Below the pieces are notes generated by a model. It worked only from the letters and a program-made list of their open reading frames with translations. It was not told the origin of the DNA and did not search any database. A stretch of DNA of 64,000 nucleotides from positions 30,430-94,429 of the forward strand of contig CAZIUG010000010.1 of NCBI GenBank assembly GCA_964542645.1, given 5' to 3'. The number at the start of each line of letters is the position of its first letter. The stretch's first letter is position 1. Below are positions 43,775-53,373 of this stretch, in pieces. Source of the stretch: Moanibacter sp964542645 (GTDB lineage Bacteria > Verrucomicrobiota > Verrucomicrobiia > Opitutales > UBA2987). The translations under genes were made by a program, and so were the position numbers.

Positions 43775-44548
43775 ATGGCATCTGTAAAAATTACGTTTAT
43801 TGGACATGCGTCCTTTCGATACGAATCCGATAAAGGCTCGGTCACTTATTTCGATCCCTGGATCGATAATAATCCCACTGCTACGACGAAGCTTAGCCAG
43901 GTGAGGAAAGCTGATATTGTCATCGCCAGTCACGGCCACAACGACCATATCGGCGATTCCTATGAGATCTGTAAGAAGACTAAGGCAACATTTGTCGGTA
44001 ACGTTGAGCTCTGCATGGTCGCAGAAGCAGTTCACGGTTTGAAGTTGGAATCGGGGGCACTCCCTATGAACCCTGGTGGTACTGTCAGGGTCAAGGACGC
44101 CGAGATTACAATGGTGCAAGGTCACCATTCTTTGTCTTTATCCTCGGAGGTGATTGGTGCTGATCTCCCGCCTGGATTGCTCTTCCATCCTGATGGTTCG
44201 GCCAACGGCTTTGTGGTTGCCTACGATAACGGCATTACAGTCTACAACACTGGAGACACCTGTCTCTTTAGCGATATGCAGCTTATTGGCCAGATGTACG
44301 GTCCCCAGGTTGTCATTATGCCGGCGGGCGGAAAATTTACTATGGGCATCCGTGAAGCAGCTCGGGCGGCGAGCCTTATTCGACCCGACATTGTTATTCC
44401 TTGTCACCACAGTTCGATAATGGGACAGCCGGCTGATATTAGAGAGTTGAAGAATGCAGTTAAGTTTCTCTCACCTAATACTGAGGTCGTCGACATGGAA
44501 GCGGGACAGACTCTGACTTTCACCTCGAGTAACTATCGGGTGCGCTAG
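43775..44548 (+). CDS. Metallo-beta-lactamase-fold hydrolase (UPF0173-like)
   Basis: This 257-residue MBL-fold protein begins VKITFIGHASFRYES. The metal motif is ASHGHNDHIGD (HxHxDH), further ligands are in VQGHHSLS and YNTGDTCLFSD, and the last His is in VIPCHHSSIMGQP. This is the UPF0173/UlaG-like pattern; UlaG hydrolyses ascorbate-6-phosphate lactone, and a sugar-lactone substrate would fit the setting, but that is a guess. AAGGA precedes the ATG. It lies in one operon with the VOC gene. Confidence 0.84.
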   Translation: MASVKITFIGHASFRYESDKGSVTYFDPWIDNNPTATTKLSQVRKADIVIASHGHNDHIGDSYEICKKTKATFVGNVELCMVAEAVHGLKLESGALPMNPGGTVRVKDAEITMVQGHHSLSLSSEVIGADLPPGLLFHPDGSANGFVVAYDNGITVYNTGDTCLFSDMQLIGQMYGPQVVIMPAGGKFTMGIREAARAASLIRPDIVIPCHHSSIMGQPADIRELKNAVKFLSPNTEVVDMEAGQTLTFTSSNYRVR

Positions 44549-44660
44549 GATGGGTCTCGCAACATCTAGCCTAACGGTGTAGGAGATTGTACAGGAATTA
44601 GATCATCAACCAATATTGAGATTAATTTAAACTGAATGGTTGCCTCAAAGGAAAAACGCT

Positions 44661-45083
44661 ATGGCTGATGCATTCAACGCGCCCGGAGTAGTTCGACCGT
44701 TCGGAATATTTTCCAGTGCTGCTTGGCAACCAGAAGGGCATGTTTTGCATGTTTCTGGTCATGTTTCTCAGGCTGTCGACGGTACAATAGTTGGCAGGGG
44801 AGACATGAGAGCCCAGACTCGACAGACGCTTCAAAATATTCGAGACGTTCTCTCCGCAGCTGGCGGCATAATGGATGACATCGTAAAGGTCACGGTTTTT
44901 GTAACCGATGTCACTGAAATCGAGCAAATCCACGAAGTAAGAGCGGAATTTTTCGCGAAGCCTTATCCGGCGAGCACGCTGGTGAAGGTCGCTCAACTTA
45001 TTGACCCGGATTGGCTGATAGAGATCGAAGCTATTGCTGTTATTCCCAATCACAGAGTTCGGAAACCTGCCGCTAGTGAATGA
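44661..45083 (+). CDS. RidA-family (YjgF/YER057c/UK114) protein
   Basis: The ATG at 44661 (MADAFNAPGVVRP) has AAAGG 9 nt upstream and is preferred over the TTG at 44640, giving 140 residues. Seen are LHVSGHVSQAVDGTIV, MRAQTRQTLQNIRDVLSAAG, IVKVTVFVTDVTE and EVRAEFFAKPYPASTLVKV, with IEIEAIAVIP at the end. RidA-type proteins deaminate reactive enamines/imines; the catalytic Arg usually found near YPARST is replaced here by the YPAST region lacking it (PYPASTLVK), so it may belong to a RidA-like subgroup of other function. Same strand as the VOC/MBL pair, 112 nt downstream. Confidence 0.82.
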   Translation: MADAFNAPGVVRPFGIFSSAAWQPEGHVLHVSGHVSQAVDGTIVGRGDMRAQTRQTLQNIRDVLSAAGGIMDDIVKVTVFVTDVTEIEQIHEVRAEFFAKPYPASTLVKVAQLIDPDWLIEIEAIAVIPNHRVRKPAASE

Positions 45084-45253
45084 GCTGAACAACCTGTGTA
45101 TGGCTTTCAGTTCGATACTTTTCAGTCATGGGAATACGGAGCTCTTTGCCATCTGCTCTTACCGCACTAGAAGGGTAAAGAATAGGTTATTGTTTCCACC
45201 GAACTAGTCATCTTACAGATCTAGCCTATCGAGGACCTCGAGTACGGTCATAT

Positions 45254-46276
45254 TTAGGGTGTTAAGGCTTCATTTTGCATAAACCCATGTAGATGGACTA
45301 GTTCTCCCCCTAGTTCCGCCGATCGATTGGCGGCTAGCACGGCCGCTAAGCTGTTCATCGCATCTCGGTAAGGGCTTCGCAAGAGCTTGGGATCGTTCGC
45401 TTCAATCGAGGAGATGAATGCTTCGGCTTGAGCTGCAAAAGCATTGGGGATCGGGGGAACCTCCAGAACAGTATTATCATTTTCCACTAATTTCTCGGGA
45501 GACCATTCGATCAGCGAGTCGTCGGAGATTAAATACATATCTCGACGTGAAGTAGTCACGTTTGTCAGAACACGAGAGATCGTAACATTAGCTGTGAGCC
45601 CGGAAACGAATCGGTAGCTCACGTTATAGACGTGGGGTAAATTCATTGGCTCCGGGCCTTCCCCTGGTTTCCGGTCCACGTAAAAAGCGGTAACCGAATC
45701 GATATCGCCTAAGAAGAAGCGGAGCAAGTCCACCATATGGATGGTGTTTTCTACAAACGTGCCCCCGCAAAGCTCCATCCGGCTTGTCCAATACCGGATT
45801 GGCCGGCCAGAGTAAAAGGAACTTACTTGAGCATGGCGTGGAGTTCGGGTTGTCAACAACTCTGCAGCTTTCTCTGACGTGGTGTAATAGCGGCTCTGAA
45901 AACCGACCTGGGAAAGGATCCCGGACTTAGAAATTACCTGATCGAAGGAGGCTGCTTGAGCGATGTCGAGAGTTTGCGGTTTTTCTACGAAGATGTGGAT
46001 ACCACGTTTGGCAATTTGAAACTCTTCATCGGTATGCTGAGTTGGGGGAATACAGAGATAAACGGCGTCTAGTTCTTCATCTTCCAGCATGGCCCGGTGA
46101 TCAGTGAAGAGACGGGTCACTCCATATTCCTTCCCTTGGGACTCCAACAATTTTGCATTCATATCGCAGAATGCTTGTAACTTGACTCGTCCTCCACCTG
46201 CCATCGTTTTCAGTGTGGGCAGGTGAGCCCGTGTGGCGATATGTCCTAATCCTATAAATCCTAGGCGAACTGGCAT
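45254..46276 (-). CDS. Gfo/Idh/MocA-family oxidoreductase
   Basis: This 340-residue NAD(P)-dependent sugar dehydrogenase has the Rossmann start LGFIGLGHIATRAHLP, the family motif FVEKPQTLD with the catalytic Lys, and a C-terminal alpha/beta domain with FVENTIHMVDLLRFFLGD carrying the usual His-x-x-Asp. It should oxidise a sugar, inositol or amino-sugar derivative. It converges with the RidA operon and is divergent from the MFS transporter ~490 bp away, which could supply its substrate. Confidence 0.87.
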   Translation of the reverse strand: MPVRLGFIGLGHIATRAHLPTLKTMAGGGRVKLQAFCDMNAKLLESQGKEYGVTRLFTDHRAMLEDEELDAVYLCIPPTQHTDEEFQIAKRGIHIFVEKPQTLDIAQAASFDQVISKSGILSQVGFQSRYYTTSEKAAELLTTRTPRHAQVSSFYSGRPIRYWTSRMELCGGTFVENTIHMVDLLRFFLGDIDSVTAFYVDRKPGEGPEPMNLPHVYNVSYRFVSGLTANVTISRVLTNVTTSRRDMYLISDDSLIEWSPEKLVENDNTVLEVPPIPNAFAAQAEAFISSIEANDPKLLRSPYRDAMNSLAAVLAANRSAELGGELVHLHGFMQNEALTP

Positions 46277-46766
46277 GAGTCAGACCTCTTCCGATTCATG
46301 TTCCCATGTATGCTCCATTGCTCTTCCAGCATTGGCTTGAATCCGGACCGCCTTTATTCCAGGACTTAGTGCTCCCTTCTCAGGCCGATTAGCATGAGTC
46401 AACCGCACCGTTCGACTCTCCCAACAATTTGTTGTTCTTCGGGATCCTATCGAAGGAGAGAGGACGGGGATGTACATTTTAAAAAATGTTAGAGTGGTCA
46501 AGGGTTGTTGCCAGGATCTGATTGCTAACGGCAGAGTCGATAACCGATTCAGATCTGATTCTTTCACGAGAGTGGATCGAAAGCGAGATTAATCAAGCAC
46601 GAGGGAAAAAGTTCACAAATGAACCTCAGGTAATCGCCTGTCCTAGGAGGTTCGGAGGTAATTTTAAATTTGCTCTAAAAAAGACCACGTTATTTAGAAG
46701 GAGTGTTTAGTAATCTAATATAAAATTTCACATGGGAGCGATTCTTAGTGGATCGCAAAGAATAAA
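46277..46766. other. Non-coding interval
   Basis: About 490 bases between divergent Gfo/Idh and MFS genes. Short frames on both strands lack ribosome sites and family patterns. No hairpin or RNA gene was recognised. Confidence 0.45.
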
Positions 46767-48029
46767 GTGTTTCGGAAATATAAATTCCTGCCCGAAAGGA
46801 TGCGCTCAGTTTTGCGACTCAGTTCCTTTCGCCACCTCTTAGTTAGCGAAACGCTATGGTGGTTGGCATTGTGGATGGATTTTCTGGCTGTTGGGTGGAT
46901 CACTCTCGAACTGACCAATTCCCCCTTCCTCGTAGCTTTGGTGAAATTTTATCGTATGATTCCAGCGGTCCTAATCGGGGTTTTCGCGGGGGTAATCATT
47001 GATCGCTTCGGTAGACGTCGCGTCATTATTTTGGCCCAGTGTACTCAATGTGGAGTGGCGTTTGCCATGGCGCTCCTTTTCTGGACAGGTAAAGCTGCTT
47101 ACTGGCAACTTGCCGTGGCTGCCTTCATATTGGGGTCTGCATGGGCGATCGACTTTCCTGCTAGGCGTTCCCTAGTCCCTGACCTTGTAGGCAAGGAAAG
47201 AACGAGCGACGCGATTATCCTTGGGGCCATTGTGACGAATGGGGCGCGGGTATTAGGGCCTCTTGCCGGCGGCTTGATCACTCAATACTACGGTCCACTC
47301 GGTTGCTTCCTGTTCCTCGGTTTCGTCTGGTTGCTTCCTCTTTACTTCCTAAAAAAATTACCCAAAGGCACGATCTCCCGTGACTCTATACCTTCGGCGA
47401 AATCATCCTGGAAGCAACTCACAGAAGGCTTTGATTATGCCCGACGGAATCAAGTCATTCTTGCCGTTCTGCTCATAACTATGACAATGAATTTCCTCGG
47501 GTTTCCTTTCATGACCTTGCTTCCTGTTTTCGCCCGTGATGTTTTCAACGTGGAAGCTGCCGGGCTTGGGCTTATTGGGATGGCATCGGGATTGGGCTCG
47601 CTTCTGGGAATTCTTATTGTTTACCGCCTGAAATCAATTATTCCCGGTGGCATGATTTACGCTGCCGGAACTTTCGGATTTACCCTTGCGATCCTCCTAT
47701 TTGCTCTTTCCAAGTCCTTTTTAATTTCTTTCGCAATACTTTTCATAGGTGGCATCGGACACTCCTGTTTTGGAGTTATGCAAAGCTCGCTTATGCTGAC
47801 ACTTTCTAGCGACGAGATGAGAAGCCGGGCTATGGGACTGGTTGTGCTGGCTATCGGTGTCAGCCCCTTTGGGCAGCTCTTAGTGGGAACTCTGGCTTCA
47901 GAATATGGTGCCCCTTTCGCGGTTAAACTTTCGGCCTCTCTTGCAGCATTTCTTCTTATCCTGATCGTTCTCATTCTCCCCCCAATTTGGAGGGCGGGAA
48001 ATCTGACTACGCGGAAATTAGAGAGTTAG
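46767..48029 (+). CDS. MFS transporter (EntS/MFS_3-like)
   Basis: A 420-residue protein with 10-12 hydrophobic helices. The loop 2-3 signature IIDRFGRRRVIILAQ is clear, followed by AWAIDFPARRSLVPDLVGKE, a pattern shared with EntS-type exporters. The start is a GTG at 46767. It is the only sugar-island gene that is plainly a small-molecule transporter, but this MFS branch more often exports than imports. No neighbouring ABC, TRAP or SusCD-like uptake genes were seen. Confidence 0.87.
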   Translation: MFRKYKFLPERMRSVLRLSSFRHLLVSETLWWLALWMDFLAVGWITLELTNSPFLVALVKFYRMIPAVLIGVFAGVIIDRFGRRRVIILAQCTQCGVAFAMALLFWTGKAAYWQLAVAAFILGSAWAIDFPARRSLVPDLVGKERTSDAIILGAIVTNGARVLGPLAGGLITQYYGPLGCFLFLGFVWLLPLYFLKKLPKGTISRDSIPSAKSSWKQLTEGFDYARRNQVILAVLLITMTMNFLGFPFMTLLPVFARDVFNVEAAGLGLIGMASGLGSLLGILIVYRLKSIIPGGMIYAAGTFGFTLAILLFALSKSFLISFAILFIGGIGHSCFGVMQSSLMLTLSSDEMRSRAMGLVVLAIGVSPFGQLLVGTLASEYGAPFAVKLSASLAAFLLILIVLILPPIWRAGNLTTRKLES

Positions 48030-48289
48030 TCCCGAATTTCGGACAGAAATCGCACCATATCGTTTCAGCGTGTTGGAGGTCCGCTTTGATGAGAAAGAGG
48101 GCCTAGAGAGAGCCTTTTCGGTTTAAGAGACTTGATGAAGGCTTGTAATTCTAGAGCATATTGAGAAATGTGAAACTAAGCCCCCGGCCGATCCTGGAAT
48201 TATTAATAAGATAGGTGCCACAATTTCGGTGGACGGGAAAAGGAGCTTTGGAAAGATCACAACATTAGCTTTAGGGAGAGAGATCAGAT

Positions 48290-49273
48290 ATGAAACTAGC
48301 GATGGCGGGTATTACTAATGAGGATCTCAAATTTGCGTTGCAGTTGGGTGCAACAGACGTGGTCGATGGTGGCTCTCTCCCTGAGGACAATGGCTATTAT
48401 ACGGTTGAGGACCTGAGAGATCTCAGTGAGAAGGTAAAGAAGAAGGGCTTGAAGCTCTCGGTTCTTACAGCGTTGTCAGACGAGTATACTTATAAGATCA
48501 AACTGGGCTTAAAGGGCAGGGACGAGCAAATAGAAAACTGGTGCAAGACCCTCCGCAATATTGGTGAAGTCGGTATACGGACATTGGTCTACAATTTTAA
48601 ACTTCGGAGCTGGTACGGAAACTATGGACTACGGACCAATCGAGCTATGCCGGGAAGGGGCGGTTCTGTACTCACGAGCTTCGATTATGACGATGTCAGG
48701 AATGAAAAAGAAGATTACTGGGGAGTTCCGGTCCCCGAGTCGATGGAAGTAGGCGATGAGCAGATGTGGGATAATGTGACTTACTTCCTCAAAGCGGTTA
48801 TCCCGGTTGCTGAAGAAGTAGGTGTTCAAATGGCTCTTCATCCGGATGACCCTCCTATCTCACCAATTGGTCGGGTTGCAAGGATCTTTCGAAATCATGA
48901 AGCTTTGCGTCGCCTCATTGAGATCGTTCCAAGCGATTCAAACGGCCTTACCTTTTGTACAGGGACTATTGGATCGATGCCGGAAGACATTCTAGGAGCC
49001 ATCCGTTTTTTTGGCACGCGGGGCAAAATTTTCCATGTCCATTTTAGGAATGTAACGGGGCCGGTCCCGAAATTTTCGGAAACATTCATCGGTGAGGGGC
49101 ACATTGATATGATGGAGGCGATGAAAGTTTTTCATGAAGTCGGGGTTGATGTTTCGATGGTGGAGGATCATGTACCAATTCTGGAAGACGGCTTGATTCC
49201 TGCCAAACAATATCGTTCGCGTGCTTACGCCTATGGTTACATAAGGGCACTACTAGACGCTGTGAAGTGCTAA
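48290..49273 (+). CDS. Mannonate dehydratase (UxuA)-family protein
   Basis: This 327-residue TIM-barrel protein has VQMALHPDDPPISPIGRVAR, the Cys-containing GLTFCTGTIGSMPEDI, FHVHFRNVTG with the metal-binding His pair, and EGHIDMMEA, all hallmarks of UxuA. It dehydrates D-mannonate to 2-keto-3-deoxygluconate in hexuronate catabolism. It is about 65 residues shorter than E. coli UxuA (394), as in a short subgroup, so substrate drift is possible. GGAGAGAG precedes the ATG. The sulfotransferase follows 84 nt later on the same strand. Confidence 0.82.
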   Translation: MKLAMAGITNEDLKFALQLGATDVVDGGSLPEDNGYYTVEDLRDLSEKVKKKGLKLSVLTALSDEYTYKIKLGLKGRDEQIENWCKTLRNIGEVGIRTLVYNFKLRSWYGNYGLRTNRAMPGRGGSVLTSFDYDDVRNEKEDYWGVPVPESMEVGDEQMWDNVTYFLKAVIPVAEEVGVQMALHPDDPPISPIGRVARIFRNHEALRRLIEIVPSDSNGLTFCTGTIGSMPEDILGAIRFFGTRGKIFHVHFRNVTGPVPKFSETFIGEGHIDMMEAMKVFHEVGVDVSMVEDHVPILEDGLIPAKQYRSRAYAYGYIRALLDAVKC

Positions 49274-49357
49274 AGAGGGACTTTCATAAAACGTCTCACA
49301 AGGGATTGGCAGTCAGTGGTTTTCATCTATATGAGGTCTCGCTAAAAGGGTTTTAAA

Positions 49358-50257
49358 ATGTCTGAAATAGACAATGGCCCAGTGGTTGTAGCGGGAGTCT
49401 GTGGGAGCGGCACGAGGGTTGTCGCCGATATTCTTGCTGAACTCGGATTCTTCATAGGAAATGACTTGAACAGCGCAAAAGATAACCTCCTCTTTACGCT
49501 ACTCTTTAAACGACCAAAGTGGTATTACGAAAACAACCAGGACTCGGAGACCATCAACACGGGCCTCAGCTTGCTTCAAAAGGTGATGACAGGTAAGCAA
49601 GGGCTATCAAAACAGGAATTGGGCTTTCTGCTTAGAGCCGTTGGCTCTAAGGTAATTATAGGCCATCAATATGAGGGTAGAGGACGGGGGATTTGGCCTC
49701 TAAAGCGGCTCAAAAAGATACTGGGAATGGGGCCAGAAAAATACAAAGACGTTAGCTACGTTGGATGGGGATGGAAGGAGCCTCATTCATTACTGCTCAT
49801 TCGGCAAATGAACCGGTACTTTGATTCATTTAGATACATACATGTATTGAGGCATGGTCTAGATATGGCCTTTAGCGACAATCAGGAGCAATTGCATCTG
49901 TGGGGACGTCTTTTTGGGGTGGAGCAACCGAGAAATCCATCAGAATTACCCGCGATCTCTCTTCGGTTTTGGGCTAGAGTCAACCAAGATATTATTCAAA
50001 TTGGGGAAGAGATGGGTCCGGAGCGGTTTCTTTTGGTTGACTTCGATGAGCTATGCACAGCTCCATACGAGAGTGTGCAACGTATTGTCTCTTTTCTTGA
50101 TATTGAGCCTAACGAAGAGGCGGTCCAACGGATTCTGAAGATTCCGAAACGGCCGGCGTCTACGGGCCGGTACCAGAACCATGACCTCAATCAGTTTGCA
50201 GCTGATGATCTTGCTGTACTGCAGCAGCTCGGGTTTCCCGTCGTTCGAAAAGTTTGA
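49358..50257 (+). CDS. Sulfotransferase-family protein
   Basis: A 299-residue protein with the PAPS-binding features of the sulfotransferase fold: 5'-phosphosulfate loop VAGVCGSGTRVVADIL at residues ~11-26, and the 3'-phosphate block FRYIHVLRHGLDMAFSDNQ in the middle. FLLVDFDELCTAPYESVQRIV and FLDIEP are the C-terminal landmarks. It should transfer sulfate to a hydroxyl or amine of a metabolite or glycan. It follows the UxuA-like gene; no PAPS synthesis genes are in the window. A divergent insert (residues ~45-105) separates the two cofactor motifs. Confidence 0.8.
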   Translation: MSEIDNGPVVVAGVCGSGTRVVADILAELGFFIGNDLNSAKDNLLFTLLFKRPKWYYENNQDSETINTGLSLLQKVMTGKQGLSKQELGFLLRAVGSKVIIGHQYEGRGRGIWPLKRLKKILGMGPEKYKDVSYVGWGWKEPHSLLLIRQMNRYFDSFRYIHVLRHGLDMAFSDNQEQLHLWGRLFGVEQPRNPSELPAISLRFWARVNQDIIQIGEEMGPERFLLVDFDELCTAPYESVQRIVSFLDIEPNEEAVQRILKIPKRPASTGRYQNHDLNQFAADDLAVLQQLGFPVVRKV

Positions 50258-50373
50258 GATTGTCAGGTTTGTGCCCTTTGTAAATAGGGTGGCTTCCATT
50301 GAACACACTGAAAAACAGGGAATGTTGAAGGGCGAGGTCACCAGAGATGACTGATCTGATGAATGGGCCTACT

Positions 50374-51483
50374 TCAGAGTGGGTCGACTGGTAAATCCAG
50401 TTTCTCTAGAATTTTATTCGCCACCAGAGCGTGACCAGCCTTGTTCCAGTGAATGTCTCCTTTGATATAGAATTCCTTGATAACAGCACGAGGTTCACGA
50501 TCTTCGATGAAGGTCGGGTACAGGTTGATGAGTGGTACTTCTTGACGATCAGTCCATTCTTTCCAAAAGGCTACTTGTTTCGATTCTAGAACTCGATGGT
50601 AGATTTGGTCTGGCCACGGATAAACAACTATGGAAAGGGCAATTCCTCGTTGTCGTAGCAGCTCAGCGAGTTCGTCCATGTGTCGAGCTGCTTTGACGAG
50701 TCCTTCTCTTGCATAGGTTCGAAAGGCCTTCTCATCTAGGGACCAACGGTTGCGGGGTCTGTTTAGTGCATCATAGAACTCTTTATCCTTCTGCGCGGAT
50801 TTCTTGATGACACGGAAAAGAATCCTGAGGTTACTTAAGAGGATTGAGTTCTCGGTCATAAAATGTTTGAGGGCTACACCTAGTCCTGGGGGAGACTGGA
50901 GTACAACATTACCTTGCTCATCGTATTTGTACAGATCGACCTCATCAGTAATGTCCGAGAGATCAATACACACGGTTAGATGGTCAAATTCGAGCTCCAC
51001 ATCATTCAGTAGATGCTGAATCTTCCTGAGATATATGATGGGAGAATAGGAGATTACCCCCGCATTCAGGGTTTCGATTCCCCTCTCCTCAAGCATTGCA
51101 TGGATAATCCCCACGAAGGTATCGGTGTACTGGATTCCAACGCCTTCGGTAAAAGAATCACCAATGAAAAGAATACGATAACTTCCAGTAGAGAGGGGAA
51201 CTGTTCGAGCAGCCCGATCCTTGAAGCCAAGAGAATTGGTATCTAATCTGTAACCAATTCCTCCCCAGCGTCCCTCTGAAAAGTCAATATTAGGTGCAAG
51301 GGTGTGGTTGTATGCCTCGTGCCTAATTCGATAGTAGGTCTCGATGCTGTGTTGAGGTCTATACAGACCCAACATTATGGCACCATTGGCCAAAAGGAAG
51401 TCCATTCCTGTGACGACAATAATGATAGTCAAAATGATGGTTAGCCTGGGATGTCGCCAAATCCAATGGGTTCGGGTGGGCAT
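50374..51483 (-). CDS. SGNH/GDSL-fold hydrolase, membrane-anchored
   Basis: A 369-residue protein with a single N-terminal transmembrane segment (LTIILTIIIVVTGMDFLL). The SGNH fold follows with catalytic Ser in ILFIGDSFTEGVG (block I), TLNAGVISYSP (block II Gly), and the Asp-His pair in GDIHWNKAGHALVA (block V). It is likely a periplasmic esterase or acyltransferase-type domain acting on a glycan or lipid, as in AlgJ/AlgX relatives. It is 19 nt downstream of the MscS-type channel gene, in one operon. Confidence 0.82.
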   Translation of the reverse strand: MPTRTHWIWRHPRLTIILTIIIVVTGMDFLLANGAIMLGLYRPQHSIETYYRIRHEAYNHTLAPNIDFSEGRWGGIGYRLDTNSLGFKDRAARTVPLSTGSYRILFIGDSFTEGVGIQYTDTFVGIIHAMLEERGIETLNAGVISYSPIIYLRKIQHLLNDVELEFDHLTVCIDLSDITDEVDLYKYDEQGNVVLQSPPGLGVALKHFMTENSILLSNLRILFRVIKKSAQKDKEFYDALNRPRNRWSLDEKAFRTYAREGLVKAARHMDELAELLRQRGIALSIVVYPWPDQIYHRVLESKQVAFWKEWTDRQEVPLINLYPTFIEDREPRAVIKEFYIKGDIHWNKAGHALVANKILEKLDLPVDPL

Positions 51484-51502
51484 TGAACGAGATTAGAGTA
51501 GG

Positions 51503-52810
51503 TTAATTGTCTCCAAGTATTCGAACTTCTCGCTGTGGGAATGGGATTTCCATACCATGTTCTTGGATCGAACGCCATATCGCGTGGAATAGATCGGCCC
51601 CTACCCGATTTTCGCCTTCATCGATTCCTTCCATCCAGAACTCTACTAAAATGTTGATCCCTGAATCACCAAACCCAGCAATTTCAGCATCAGGCAGGAA
51701 TTCCTTTGCAAGATGGTCTCCGCTCAAGACCTTGGGATGTTTCGTACACAACTCCCTGACATTATCAAACAGGAGATCCAAATCAGTTGAGTAGGCTACC
51801 TGGAACTCTATGGCATAGCGCTGCCTAGGATCTTTATGCGTCCAATTGGTATACGAAGAAGTAATAAATTTCTCATTCGGAACCATGATGTCTTTCCCAT
51901 CGTAGGTCTCAATTACACCACATCGCATATTCAGTTCGCGCAAGATTCCGGAGCGTCCATCTTCGAGCTGGATGTGGTCGCCTATTGTGATAGACCGATC
52001 GAGCAAAATGATGATTCCAGAGACAAAATTGGAGGCGATCTGTTGCAGACCGAAGCCGATCCCAACCCCTAGTGCTCCACCAAAAACCGCTAGTGCTGTC
52101 AGGTTAATTCCTAATATTTGAAGTAAGAGCAGGAAAACGACGATGAAGAGTGAAATCTCAAACAATTTAGCAAACACTTCTCGAGTGCCTGCGTTTAGCG
52201 ATGCCTGATTCCGTATGGCCCTTTTCCCTACGCTGTTGGAGATTCTACCAAGCCAGAAGAGGAGAGAACCAAATATTAGTGTTCGAATGAGTGCATAAAG
52301 CGACAGTCGGATATTACCAACGGTTATATTAACGTCGTCGAGATATCTCGTAATATCGTCCAACCACCCAAATAGATGCAGAATTGCGACTGGAATTCCA
52401 ATCCAGATGGCGAGGGTATTAAGGAATCGACTCTTAATGAACTGAGTTAGTATAGTGTAGAGGAAGAAGATAACGGCAATTCCTTGAGCGAATCTAATCA
52501 GCCAGCTCTGAGAAAGGGCTGAATCTGCAAAACCCATCGCTACGCTAAGAAACGTAATGCTGAGAAGGGGAAATACTAAAACGCCTCCACGAAAGAGTAA
52601 GGAGCGTAGCTGAAAAAGGGGACCTTCTTCCGGCGGTTTTCGGAAGACAGGGATTCGAGCTCTTCCGATAGAGGCCAAGAAAAATGCTAAGGCAATGGCT
52701 ATCAGAATGAAAACCAGCTCGGCATACGTCTTCGGGCTGGCAAACCAGCTCGAGACTGATTGCCAGCCGCCGAGGACCTGTTGGTTAATTTCTTCCAGTG
52801 ATTTCGACAT
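51503..52810 (-). CDS. MscS-family mechanosensitive ion channel
   Basis: A 435-residue protein with about six transmembrane segments. The pore helix ALAVFGGALGVGIGFGLQQIASN is the classic glycine/alanine-rich TM3 of MscS. It is followed by the beta domain (SITIGDHIQLEDGRSGIL, VPNEKFITSSYTNW) and the alpha/beta vestibule. It releases osmolytes on hypo-osmotic shock, and the five upstream helices place it among the longer MscS homologues. First gene of a two-gene operon with the SGNH hydrolase. Confidence 0.92.
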   Translation of the reverse strand: MSKSLEEINQQVLGGWQSVSSWFASPKTYAELVFILIAIALAFFLASIGRARIPVFRKPPEEGPLFQLRSLLFRGGVLVFPLLSITFLSVAMGFADSALSQSWLIRFAQGIAVIFFLYTILTQFIKSRFLNTLAIWIGIPVAILHLFGWLDDITRYLDDVNITVGNIRLSLYALIRTLIFGSLLFWLGRISNSVGKRAIRNQASLNAGTREVFAKLFEISLFIVVFLLLLQILGINLTALAVFGGALGVGIGFGLQQIASNFVSGIIILLDRSITIGDHIQLEDGRSGILRELNMRCGVIETYDGKDIMVPNEKFITSSYTNWTHKDPRQRYAIEFQVAYSTDLDLLFDNVRELCTKHPKVLSGDHLAKEFLPDAEIAGFGDSGINILVEFWMEGIDEGENRVGADLFHAIWRSIQEHGMEIPFPQREVRILGDN

Positions 52811-53373
52811 AGTTACAGTTACCGGTTGGAGCGGTGGTTAATCATGAGCGTGAAAAGTGATAGATCAAGTTGGTCTTTGCCCGAGATTCGGTCAGTTTAA
52901 ACCAAAAAGGTCGAGCCTCTCCATCTTTGAACGATAATGATAGCTTGGAAGGTGAAGTGATCAAGCTTGGCATTTATCTACGACTTTAGCGAGTTTCTTG
53001 AAACTAGGGCGCACAATATGGGTAATTTCCCGGCCTAGTCCTTATACGAAGGGAGTAATTTATGGGGTAAGAGGGCCGAATTTCGAGTTTTGAGTCGGGA
53101 TCATTTCGCCAAATGAGGATAAGGAAGCGAAGATAGCATTTCATTGAATTTTCTTTGATTTCTATTACTCTAGTATATTTGCGATTTCGATAAAGCCACT
53201 TTATCTAGTCTGCTTAAGGGAACGCCTTCCTCTAGGATACGGTTGAGCGTAACCTAGTATTGTATTTGTAAGGTAATTTCTTACTCTAATCTTCCTATTG
53301 CTAGGAGCCTTTCGGGCGAGGATTCCCTTATGTAACTCTTCCGATAGCAACGTCCGGGAGGCTATTAGGACCG
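52811..53373. other. Non-coding interval
   Basis: About 560 AT-rich bases between the divergent MscS and amidohydrolase genes. No ORF with a ribosome site, hairpin with U-tract or RNA gene was recognised. Confidence 0.5.

Noticed and set aside
44622..45092. 156-codon frame opposite the RidA gene
   Set aside because: It is the antisense shadow of a clearly coding RidA-family gene.
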